This document shows positions 1 to 6,375 of a stretch of 7,692 bases of DNA, in pieces. Each line of letters starts with the position of its first letter. The first letter of the stretch is position 1. The stretch comes from Acidobacteriota bacterium. Lineage in GTDB: Bacteria > Acidobacteriota > Blastocatellia > Pyrinomonadales > Pyrinomonadaceae. Location of the stretch: positions 1-7,692 of the forward strand of contig JAHEEZ010000176.1 of NCBI GenBank assembly GCA_024640445.1, given 5' to 3'. The translations under genes and the position numbers were made by a program. The notes under the pieces were generated by a model. The model saw only the letters and a list, made by a program, of their open reading frames with translations, was not told where the DNA came from and did not search any database.

Positions 1-496
1 CGTACAGATCCTGGTACACCCATCCGAGGAACCGCACTTCCGCTGTGCACAAAGCCTCGATCCAGCAATTCGTCAGGTAGAATCTCCGCTCGTTCTTTGA
101 GGGCAGTTTTTCCGCCTCCTCGATATGCGACTTGTCCTGTGCAAGGTTGTAGGAGTTCGCGATGTCCTCGTTGTTCTGCTTCGATTCTCCCAATGCTTGA
201 AGGACGTCCGTTATCCATCTACTCAACTTCTCTTCCGTGTCATTCTCGCCAATTGCCTGAAAGACGCCGATCGCGAACCTCGCTTCGGCGTTCTCAAACG
301 GATACGGCTCGGTCCCCTGCTGGCGGTCATCGGCCTGCTTCCACTGGAACAATTCCTCAATCTGCGGAAGACGTACAAGCCCGACCCTTTGATCGAAATT
401 CAGAAACCATTCGAGCAGGTCCGCCAGAGAGTTCGTGTCGATCCCTCCGTCCGGAGAGCGTTTCAGCCCAGGGGGCACAAGTTCTTCTTTTGCCAT
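1..496 (-). CDS. Hypothetical protein, 3' end missing (runs off left edge)
   Basis: I do not recognise this protein. The reading frame is open from an ATG at 496-494 to the window edge, giving 165 residues with no stop, so the C-terminus is missing. It begins MAKEELVPPG and is soluble, acidic and glutamine/glutamate-rich, with predicted helical character. There is no signal peptide and no obvious membrane segment. Aromatic residues are frequent (for example LLEWFLNF near residues 28-35 and RRFYLTNCW near 138-146), and no catalytic motif is visible. The start lies only 5 bp after the asparaginase stop codon. The sequence between them, GAGGT, sits unusually close to the ATG for a Shine-Dalgarno site, so translation is probably coupled to the asparaginase. 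An in-frame GTG at codon 7 is an alternative start. That the frame is coding is supported by its length, the operon spacing and the absence of a better frame. Its function is unknown. Confidence 0.8.
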   Translation of the reverse strand, partial: MAKEELVPPGLKRSPDGGIDTNSLADLLEWFLNFDQRVGLVRLPQIEELFQWKQADDRQQGTEPYPFENAEARFAIGVFQAIGENDTEEKLSRWITDVLQALGESKQNNEDIANSYNLAQDKSHIEEAEKLPSKNERRFYLTNCWIEALCTAEVRFLGWVYQDLY

Positions 497-501
497 ACCT
501 C

Positions 502-1554
502 TTATTTACTGTTTCGGTCGGTGATCCCCGGGAGAGATCCGAGTGCCGACTCTACCCGCCCGACGACGGTGTCCATACGGTTCTTCATCACGATCGGGCA
601 AAACTCGCCAAGAGTGTCTTCGGCTTTCGGCGTCATCACACCCAGCATTCTCAAAAGGGTCACCGCAGTGACGGGTCTAGCGCGGTTGTCGTCGCCGTCA
701 TCGATCTTCAATGCCAGTGCAAGTCCATCAGGCCAGGTCTCCGAAGGAAGTAGTCCCGCAAGCCAAACTCCTTCCGCGCCGACCTTGCAAACGATGACTC
801 CCGGCAGCGCCTTCATTACTTTCGTGTCCAAACGATAACTTCCGCCGACATATTCGGGATACTTCGTCTTTGCCGAGACTATCCTTCGGGCCGCTTCACG
901 AATTTCGGGAGGGAAGTCGTCGGGAGTGCAGATCAGGTTCGCGTACGCCTTTACCATCGCGGAAAGAGGCATCGCAAAATTCGGGGCCGAGCATCCGTCG
1001 ATGCCCATCCTTATCTCTTCCGAAGGAATTCCGCTGAATAACGAAACCGTTTCAAGGATAGCTTTTTGGACCGGGCTCGCGGGATCAAGGTAAGAAGCGG
1101 TGTCGGCACCGATATGTTTTGAGAACGCGAGCATTGCCGCGTGCTTTCCGGAACAGTTGTTGTGGATTGGAGACGGGTCCTTTTGGGTCCTGATCAATTC
1201 GTGGGCGGTCTCTTCGAAAAAAGGCGGGTGCGCACCGCAGCGGAGATCGGATTCGGAAAGTCCGGCGCGGGAAAGCATCGAAAGCGCTAGTTCCGTGTGA
1301 AAGTGTTCGCCGGAATGCGACGCGCACGCCAAAGCGATCTCCTTTTCTCCAAAGCCGAAAGCATCTGCCGCGCCGCTCGTGATGAACGGGATCGCCTGAA
1401 AGGCCTTTGCCGAAGAACGCGTGAAGGTGAGTATTTCCGGGTCGCCGACCGACGCGATCCTTTCGCCCTTTCCACTGATGATCACGATACTGCCGCGGTG
1501 CACTGATTCCACGGTCTCGCCTCGTATGACTCTCGCAAGGATCTCCGATCCCAT
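502..1554 (-). CDS. L-asparaginase, Rhizobium etli (ReAV) type, Asparaginase_II family
   Basis: Predicted to hydrolyse L-asparagine to aspartate and ammonia in the cytoplasm; no signal peptide is seen. The 350 residues carry the hallmarks of the Asparaginase_II family, typified by the R. etli inducible enzyme ReAV, which is unrelated to the E. coli AnsA/AnsB fold. RSSAK (46-50) supplies the Ser-x-x-Lys pair (S47, K50). CASHSGE (77-83) holds the second serine, S79. HNNCSGKHAAML (131-142) and DGCSAPNFAMPL (186-197) hold the expected zinc ligands C134, K137 and C188, and K257 is the likely second lysine. Each position sits one residue before its ReAV counterpart as I remember it, so the active site looks intact. 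The ATG is preceded by AGAGGA with 9 bp spacing. The gene starts 27 bp after recN and ends 5 bp before the next gene, which indicates an operon. The family is confident; asparagine as the physiological substrate is inferred from it. Confidence 0.93.
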   Translation of the reverse strand: MGSEILARVIRGETVESVHRGSIVIISGKGERIASVGDPEILTFTRSSAKAFQAIPFITSGAADAFGFGEKEIALACASHSGEHFHTELALSMLSRAGLSESDLRCGAHPPFFEETAHELIRTQKDPSPIHNNCSGKHAAMLAFSKHIGADTASYLDPASPVQKAILETVSLFSGIPSEEIRMGIDGCSAPNFAMPLSAMVKAYANLICTPDDFPPEIREAARRIVSAKTKYPEYVGGSYRLDTKVMKALPGVIVCKVGAEGVWLAGLLPSETWPDGLALALKIDDGDDNRARPVTAVTLLRMLGVMTPKAEDTLGEFCPIVMKNRMDTVVGRVESALGSLPGITDRNSK

Positions 1555-1581
1555 AATTATGCTTCCTCTTCAGCGAAACCC

Positions 1582-3285
1582 TTAGCGAGCCGCTTTCAGC
1601 ATTTCCTTCGCGTGGTCGCGGGCAGTGTCCGACACCTTTTCACCGGCGAGCATCCTGGCGATCTCGGCGACCCGTGCGTTTTCATCCAACATCCGGATCG
1701 AGACTGAGGTTTTCCTGCCATCCGTGGTTTTTTCTACGAGAAAATGACCGTCGGCGAGTGACGCGACCTGCGGCTGGTGCGTCACGCAAAGCACCTGCTG
1801 GTTCTTCGCCAGAGCTTTGAGCTTCAGACCGACCGCTTCCGCGACACGGCCGCCGATACCCGCGTCGATCTCGTCAAAGACCGCCGCGTTCCTTTTGTCC
1901 TTCATTTTCGCGACCGTCTTCAGGATCAGCATCAACCTTGAGGCTTCTCCACCCGAAGCGACCTTCGCGAGAGGTTTCGGAGATTCGCCGGGATTTGCGG
2001 AGAAGAGGAATTCGACATCGTCGAACCCCTTTGCTGAAAATCCGGTGATGCCGTCAGCCTTCAACTTCTCATCCGACGGCGATGCGATTGAGACCACAAA
2101 CCTCGCTTTTTCGAGCGCAACGCTTTTCAGTTCGTTCTCAACATCTCGTTCGAATATCTTCGCCGCAGCGGCGCGTTTCTTATGTAGGCCTCGTGCTGTT
2201 TCGATGTAATCCGCTTTCAACGCCTCCGCCTGCTTCCGCAGTTCGAGTTCCCTTTCCTCCGCCGTTTCAATGTTCGAGAGGCGCTTTTCCGCCTCCTCCA
2301 GATGAGCGAGCACCGAGTCGATCGCACCTCCGTACTTTCGTTTCAAACGTCCCAGTTCTGCGAGGCGATCCTCGATCTCCTCCAGCCTTGACGGCGAGAA
2401 TTCCAGCGAGCCCGCGAAATTCCGAACGGTCAGCGCAAGGTCTTCAAGAACTGCGTATGCCGATTCAAGGCCCTCTTCGTATTCCGCGAATTGCGAGTCA
2501 AAATCTGAAAGCTCCTTAATTCGTTCGCGGACACGCTCGACCGCTCCGACGAGCGACCCGTCGTTCCCGTACAAAAGTCCGTATGCTTCTTCCGAGACTT
2601 CCGAAAGACGACCGACGTTGTTCAGCCTGCGTTTTTCCTCTTCGAGCGATTCGTCTTCTCCCGGTTCGGGTTTGGCGCGGTTTATCTCGTCAGCCTGGAA
2701 CCTTAGAATATCCAGGAGTTGAAGCTTTTCCGCCTCGTCTTTCTTCAGGTCACCTAATTCGGAACGCACCTTTGAAAGTTCCTTGAATTTCTCGGCGACC
2801 GTCGCCTTTTCGTCCGAGACCGCCGCGAATCCGTCGAGGATCTCAAGGTGATTTGCCGGAGAGAACAGCGTCGATTGTTCGCCCTGGCCGTGAATGTCGG
2901 CGAGATACGGCCCGATCTTCTTAAGGAAGCCCTGAGTTACAAGCTGGTCGTTTACGAAAACGCGGTTCCTTCCGGAAGCGGAGAGTTCGCGCCGTACTAT
3001 CAATTCGACGTGCTCGCCCGAATCAAGATCGATCCCACCTTCCTCAAATTCCTTCCGCAGGTTCGCATCCGGCTTCAATTCGAACACGCCCTCGATCCGT
3101 GCCGAGTCTTCTCCCTCCTTGATCAATTCGGAATAGACCCTCTCTCCGGTGAGCGCGGAAAGGGAATCGACGATGATGGATTTGCCGGACCCGGTCTCGC
3201 CCGTGAGCAGATTGAGCCCTTCGCCGAATTCCACCGAGAGATCGTCGATCAAGGCGAAATTCCTGATCTTGAGCAAGCTGAGCAT
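1582..3285 (-). CDS. recN: DNA repair ATPase RecN
   Basis: RecN is an SMC-like ATPase that acts early in recombinational repair of double-strand breaks, binding DNA ends and promoting their cohesion with RecA. The 567-residue length is typical of the family. The N-terminal ATPase lobe has Walker A GETGSGKS at 29-36 and a HGQGEQ segment near 134-139. The middle (about 155-385) is rich in Glu, Lys, Arg and Leu and should form the antiparallel coiled coil. The C-terminal lobe carries the ABC signature ASGGEASRL (443-451), Walker B AAVFDEIDAGIGG (467-479, with D471 and E472) and the switch histidine in VTHQPQ (H503). No key residue is missing. There is only a weak Shine-Dalgarno match before the ATG, and a TACAAT hexamer ends 11 bp upstream. 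I see no LexA-type operator (neither CTG-N10-CAG nor GAAC-N4-GTTC) in the upstream gap, so SOS control is not evident. It heads an apparent operon with the asparaginase. Confidence 0.97.
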   Translation of the reverse strand: MLSLLKIRNFALIDDLSVEFGEGLNLLTGETGSGKSIIVDSLSALTGERVYSELIKEGEDSARIEGVFELKPDANLRKEFEEGGIDLDSGEHVELIVRRELSASGRNRVFVNDQLVTQGFLKKIGPYLADIHGQGEQSTLFSPANHLEILDGFAAVSDEKATVAEKFKELSKVRSELGDLKKDEAEKLQLLDILRFQADEINRAKPEPGEDESLEEEKRRLNNVGRLSEVSEEAYGLLYGNDGSLVGAVERVRERIKELSDFDSQFAEYEEGLESAYAVLEDLALTVRNFAGSLEFSPSRLEEIEDRLAELGRLKRKYGGAIDSVLAHLEEAEKRLSNIETAEERELELRKQAEALKADYIETARGLHKKRAAAAKIFERDVENELKSVALEKARFVVSIASPSDEKLKADGITGFSAKGFDDVEFLFSANPGESPKPLAKVASGGEASRLMLILKTVAKMKDKRNAAVFDEIDAGIGGRVAEAVGLKLKALAKNQQVLCVTHQPQVASLADGHFLVEKTTDGRKTSVSIRMLDENARVAEIARMLAGEKVSDTARDHAKEMLKAAR

Positions 3286-3296
3286 AAGGAACTTCG

Positions 3297-3325
3297 ATTG
3301 TAGTTTGTCGGCGTCGAAAAATAAA
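3297..3325 (-). promoter_or_regulatory. Possible recN promoter, close to the start codon
   Basis: On the minus strand TACAAT (3302-3297) matches five of six bases of the -10 consensus. Seventeen bp upstream, TTTATT (3325-3320) matches only three of six -35 bases and overlaps the T-run of the preceding terminator. Only 11 bp separate the -10 from the recN ATG, so a transcript starting 6-8 bp after the -10 would have a leader of about 3-5 bases. A promoter is needed here if the terminator is real. The exact position is a prediction. Confidence 0.4.
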
Positions 3326-3345
3326 ACCGCAGGCAGGGCGTGCGG
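3317..3345 (-). terminator. Rho-independent terminator after the M14 peptidase gene
   Basis: Read on the minus strand, CCGCA (3345-3341) pairs with TGCGG (3331-3327) across a 9-base loop, and TTTTATTTTT (3326-3317) follows at once. A five-pair GC-rich stem plus nine T in ten bases is the classic intrinsic terminator layout. It starts 18 bp after the peptidase stop codon and would end that transcript before recN. The short stem leaves some doubt about its efficiency. Confidence 0.65.
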
Positions 3346-3363
3346 CCTCGATCTGGGACGGTT

Positions 3364-4668
3364 CTATTCAAGCGGTTTAAGCCACTTCCCAAAGACATAA
3401 ACACCGTCAGGAGGAAAGTCCTTTTCCAGGTTTTCGGACCCCCATTCGACCGTTCGCGACTTCTTGTAGAAAAGGAATGAACCGAGCGTTCCGGGGCGGA
3501 GCAAGCCTTCTTTCGGGACGACGTAGTATGCGCTAACGTCGATCTCTTCGAGACCCTTATACGCCGAAAGGTCGCCGATCTCACGCACGTACACGGGAGC
3601 GATGAACTGTGCCCGGCGGCGTTCCCGATTGATCCCAATGTCAGCAGTGAACGTCTTTTCCGGAGTGGACGGGATCATCACTTCGGCATTTCTAAATATG
3701 AGATTGAAAACCCTTCCCGAGCTGTTGAACGGGAGCGATTCGTAGATGGCGGGGTCCGCGTTCTCCCATGACCCGTCGACCAGCGACTGGAGCGCGGTTA
3801 GAAAGGCGACAAAGTTCAGCCTGATCAAGAACAACTCATCTTTGCCATGGTAACCGCCGGTCTCGATCAGTATAACGGGCGAACCCCAGGCGGAAATGTT
3901 GTCGCCGAATGCCTGGGCATTATAAGAATCGTCGTAGCGTGCGATGTGGCCGGGAATGAATTTCCCGAGCGCCTGGATGATCAGCGAGCAGATCCGCTTG
4001 TTCTTCTCAAAACCCGGATATGAACTGTTGTCCTTCCGGCCGGAAACAGCGAGCAGGGAGATCGTCGCCTGGTCAAAAGAACGGCCGACCAACGTCAGTT
4101 CCTGTTGATTGTGCAAATTGAATCCGATGTCAGGCACGAACTCGTCGCGAAGCTGTTTAAGCAGCAGACCCTCCGGGGTCTTCAGGTCCTGCGCATCGCG
4201 ATTGATATCGATCCACTGGAGGTTGCGGCGCTGGTAGACCTCAGCGCCGTCCGGATTCAGCATCGGCACGACCCGGAGCGTGATCGACTCGTGCAGCTTC
4301 TTTACCCACTCGATCTTCTCTTGGTTAGTCTGCAGGAACGCGAGCATATCGACGAGCGCCGACGTCGCTGTCGGTTCGTCGCCGTGCATCTGTGACCACA
4401 TCAAAATCCTGAGCGGACCCGTTCCCCACTCCGCCTGGTAGATCTCACGATTGCCGTACGATCTGCCGACCTCTTGTATCTTCACGCCCATTCCGCGAAG
4501 CTTCTCAAGATAGACCTTCAGATCAGCCAGACGAACGTCTGACGCCGGCTTGCTGGATATATGAGTTTCGTCCCACACCCGGGCGAATTCTTCGGGGGAT
4601 TGGGCTGCCGTAAATGTGTTCATTACAAGAGTTAACAGCAGAATCAAAAAAGGGAGACGGAGTTTCAT
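3364..4668 (-). CDS. Secreted M14-family zinc carboxypeptidase-like protein
   Basis: Predicted exported metallopeptidase that removes C-terminal residues from peptides or acts on a related amide substrate. I chose the ATG at 4668, giving 434 residues, because it begins with a clear signal peptide: MKLR, a leucine-rich core to about residue 16, and a likely cleavage site TAA|Q at 22/23. The frame stays open to 4782, but that extension overlaps the upstream hydrolase and would bury the signal sequence. M14 hallmarks are in order: zinc ligands in HGDE (H95, E98), NPDG (138-141), NRD (156-158) with the substrate-binding Asn-Arg pair, third zinc ligand H186 in NLHNQQ, and catalytic E269 in ILIETGG. 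Residues from about 310 form an additional C-terminal domain of unclear role. The gene follows the hydrolase after 37 bp and ends at a likely terminator. Its substrate is unknown; murein peptides or dietary peptides are both possible. Confidence 0.88.
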   Translation of the reverse strand: MKLRLPFLILLLTLVMNTFTAAQSPEEFARVWDETHISSKPASDVRLADLKVYLEKLRGMGVKIQEVGRSYGNREIYQAEWGTGPLRILMWSQMHGDEPTATSALVDMLAFLQTNQEKIEWVKKLHESITLRVVPMLNPDGAEVYQRRNLQWIDINRDAQDLKTPEGLLLKQLRDEFVPDIGFNLHNQQELTLVGRSFDQATISLLAVSGRKDNSSYPGFEKNKRICSLIIQALGKFIPGHIARYDDSYNAQAFGDNISAWGSPVILIETGGYHGKDELFLIRLNFVAFLTALQSLVDGSWENADPAIYESLPFNSSGRVFNLIFRNAEVMIPSTPEKTFTADIGINRERRRAQFIAPVYVREIGDLSAYKGLEEIDVSAYYVVPKEGLLRPGTLGSFLFYKKSRTVEWGSENLEKDFPPDGVYVFGKWLKPLE

Positions 4669-4674
4669 TCGATA

Positions 4675-4703
4675 AAGATAGTTCCAATCCGCAAATTGTT
4701 CAA
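4675..4703 (-). promoter_or_regulatory. Possible promoter for the M14 peptidase, close to the start codon
   Basis: On the minus strand TTGAAC (4703-4698, four of six -35 bases) and TATCTT (4680-4675, four of six -10 bases) are separated by exactly 17 bp. The -10 ends 6 bp before the chosen ATG, so transcription would start at or very near the start codon. No convincing Shine-Dalgarno sequence precedes that ATG, which fits a leaderless mRNA. The element lies between the hydrolase stop codon and the peptidase start, and could supplement read-through from the upstream gene. Confidence 0.3.
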
Positions 4704-4705
4704 TC

Positions 4706-6277
4706 TTACGAATCAATCCCGTTGTTTCGCGCCAATGGAGAGTGAAATTGCGCCACAAGAAAAGCGAACAGATAAACGCCAACGAGCGAGACCAACAGAA
4801 GCGAAGTGTCGGTCTTGGATAGAGACCCCGTACTTGTCACCAACTCAGAAAGTCCCAGAAAGAATCCGATCATGAAAGCTGCCCGGATCACGGCTGAGAC
4901 GATGTTCAGAAAGAAAGTTCGCCAAAACCCCCGCTCAAGTGCTCCCGTCAGGAAATAGTAGCGGCTGAAGAATCCTGTGAGGGTCAGGCCGTAGATGATC
5001 CGGCCGGGGAGCCCTCTTCTTCCAACCTTCCTATACTGCCGGATGCTACGCTTGCCCCCGAAGAAAGAAGCGAGCGACCGGCCCGTTAGACCGGAACGCC
5101 GCCGCCCCAAGTACACAAGAAAAGCAATGCTGATCACGATCCCGAAAAGACAGGAAATCACCGCGAACGTGAAGCCAAAACGCCCTTGGGCAGCAAAAAG
5201 ACCGGCGACAATAAATGCGAGGTCCTGGTTCGCGATCGCCAGTATCGCAATAAGAAAAAACAGTACAAGCGCGGTCGCTCCGGTTGCAGGCACGATCGTA
5301 GGATTGAATGGTTCTGCGGCGAGGTTGAGCCGTTCCGCACTTGCGTTCAGACGGGTCTCGGCCTTGTCGGATTCGACCTTGTTCCAGAATTCGAGCAGGG
5401 CGGGCTCGACCATCACAGGCCGCATAAAGACATAGAAGTGGTTCTCGTCCATCTCGTGGTATTCGCTTTGCGGGATTATCCTGGCGTGCTCGCGGGCGGC
5501 TGCGACCGGCACCAGCGGATCGTTCTTTCCGTGGACTATCAGAACCGGCTGGTCGATGGACATCATCAGCTTTCTGAGCGGCCGCTGGTCAGAATCGTAG
5601 AAGTTCCGGGCGTACGGCATCGCCATCCCGTCGAAGACCCCAAAGTGCGGGGTCAGCTCGGTGAGCCCCCAAAAGAAAGCCAACTGAACTCCGTGAATGA
5701 AGTGGTTGACCGGATAGTTTCCGAACAATTCATATTCCTGGATTCCGATCGCGGAAACGTATGACAGCGAAGCCACGCGGTCCGGATGCTCCGCGGCGAG
5801 GTGGGTGATGACGCCTCCGCCAAGGCTGAACCCTACAAGATGCGCTTTCTCGATATTCAATCTTTCAAGGAGTTCAAATACATAAGTAGCGTGCGCCTTG
5901 ATCGAGTAATCGGGAATCTCGTGCTCCGAATAGCCGAAACCCGGAAGATCGACCGAGATCATCTTTCTGCCCGGCATCATCTCAGCGAGACCGTTGAAGA
6001 CGTCCGCGTCGCCCGGACTGCCGTGGACAAGGATCACGGGTAGTTCGCCGGCCGGGATCTTCTCCGGTTCGAATTCCTTGTAAGCAAGCCGTATCTCTTG
6101 CTTCATGATCCTGCCGCCTTCGACCTCGTTTACCTCAACGGTATTTCTGTCTTTCGGAATGGGTGTCGGTGACACGTAATGGCGGTAAACGCCCGACCAA
6201 GTGAGGAGGCCGGCATAGACCACCGCGATCCAGAATCGCTTTCTTCTGAAGATGCTCTTTGAGTTTGCGGCCAACAA
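4706..6277 (-). CDS. Membrane-anchored alpha/beta hydrolase fused to a DedA/VTT-like membrane domain
   Basis: This 523-residue protein has two parts. Residues 15-31 form a membrane anchor after a basic N-terminus (RRKR). Residues 80-300 form an alpha/beta-hydrolase: oxyanion-loop motif HGSPGD (85-90), nucleophile elbow GFSLGG (S151), acid D253 in HGKNDP and H280 in ENHFYVF, so the triad looks complete. Residues 333-511 are hydrophobic with several membrane segments and resemble DedA/VTT proteins, including AGLFAAQGRFGF (358-369), YLGRR (389-393) and FFSRYYFLTG (436-445). The highly basic 391-426 loop suggests it is cytoplasmic, which would place the hydrolase outside the membrane. The substrate is unknown; a lipid or membrane-derived ester is a reasonable guess. 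The start is TTG: two in tandem (6277 and 6274) follow GGAGG at 6285-6281, and the second has the better 6-bp spacing. No in-frame ATG or GTG lies upstream before a stop. The hydrolase call is firm; the DedA assignment is moderate. Confidence 0.85.
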   Translation of the reverse strand: MLAANSKSIFRRKRFWIAVVYAGLLTWSGVYRHYVSPTPIPKDRNTVEVNEVEGGRIMKQEIRLAYKEFEPEKIPAGELPVILVHGSPGDADVFNGLAEMMPGRKMISVDLPGFGYSEHEIPDYSIKAHATYVFELLERLNIEKAHLVGFSLGGGVITHLAAEHPDRVASLSYVSAIGIQEYELFGNYPVNHFIHGVQLAFFWGLTELTPHFGVFDGMAMPYARNFYDSDQRPLRKLMMSIDQPVLIVHGKNDPLVPVAAAREHARIIPQSEYHEMDENHFYVFMRPVMVEPALLEFWNKVESDKAETRLNASAERLNLAAEPFNPTIVPATGATALVLFFLIAILAIANQDLAFIVAGLFAAQGRFGFTFAVISCLFGIVISIAFLVYLGRRRSGLTGRSLASFFGGKRSIRQYRKVGRRGLPGRIIYGLTLTGFFSRYYFLTGALERGFWRTFFLNIVSAVIRAAFMIGFFLGLSELVTSTGSLSKTDTSLLLVSLVGVYLFAFLVAQFHSPLARNNGIDS

Positions 6278-6375
6278 TTTCCTCCGCGGGTAACTACGGG
6301 TCTGAAGAATGCCCGGTTTCAGGCTATGTTATATTCGGTATCCATTTATTTCGAATGCGGACGAGAGGTGAGTTC
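6278..6375. promoter_or_regulatory. Divergent promoter region between the hydrolase and the CxxCxxCC gene
   Basis: This 98-bp gap separates two genes read outward, so it must hold promoters for both. An AT-rich patch at 6328-6335 offers a -10-like TATATT on the plus strand (6330-6335) and an overlapping TATAAC on the minus strand (6333-6328), each matching five of six bases. I could not find a good -35 for either at normal spacing. Ribosome binding sites lie at each end: GGAGG on the minus strand (6285-6281) and GAGGTG on the plus strand (6365-6370). The region is firm as a regulatory gap, but the hexamers are tentative. Confidence 0.45.

Noticed and set aside
125..838. Plus-strand open frame of 237 codons
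   Set aside because: It lies opposite the asparaginase 3' end and the coupled hypothetical gene, has no ribosome binding site, and its translation resembles no protein. The minus-strand frames carry conserved motifs and operon spacing.
2848..3303. Plus-strand open frame opposite the N-terminal part of recN
   Set aside because: Length arises from the codon bias of recN on the other strand; no ribosome binding site or family resemblance.
3286..3363. LexA/SOS box upstream of recN
   Set aside because: Searched by eye for CTG-N10-CAG and GAAC-N4-GTTC patterns and found neither.
3249..3638. Minus-strand open frame overlapping the peptidase end and the recN start in another frame
   Set aside because: It spans the terminator and overlaps two well-supported genes; its composition is serine/arginine-rich and typical of a shadow frame.
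4669..4782. N-terminal extension of the M14 peptidase to an ATG at 4782
   Set aside because: It would overlap the hydrolase by 77 bp and place 38 residues before a clear signal peptide that begins at the ATG at 4668.
5186..5764. Plus-strand open frame of 192 codons opposite the hydrolase fusion
   Set aside because: It is the complement of a gene with intact catalytic motifs. The predicted protein has no recognisable domain and no start signals.
6333..6356. Inverted repeat ATTCG / CGAAT with a 14-bp gap in the divergent region, possibly an operator
   Set aside because: Five-base arms are expected by chance at this length, and no regulator gene is nearby to support an operator.
6259..6375. 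N-terminal extension of the CxxCxxCC protein to an ATG at 6259
   Set aside because: It would overlap the start of the divergent hydrolase gene and cross the promoter gap; the ATG at 6376 has a good Shine-Dalgarno site.
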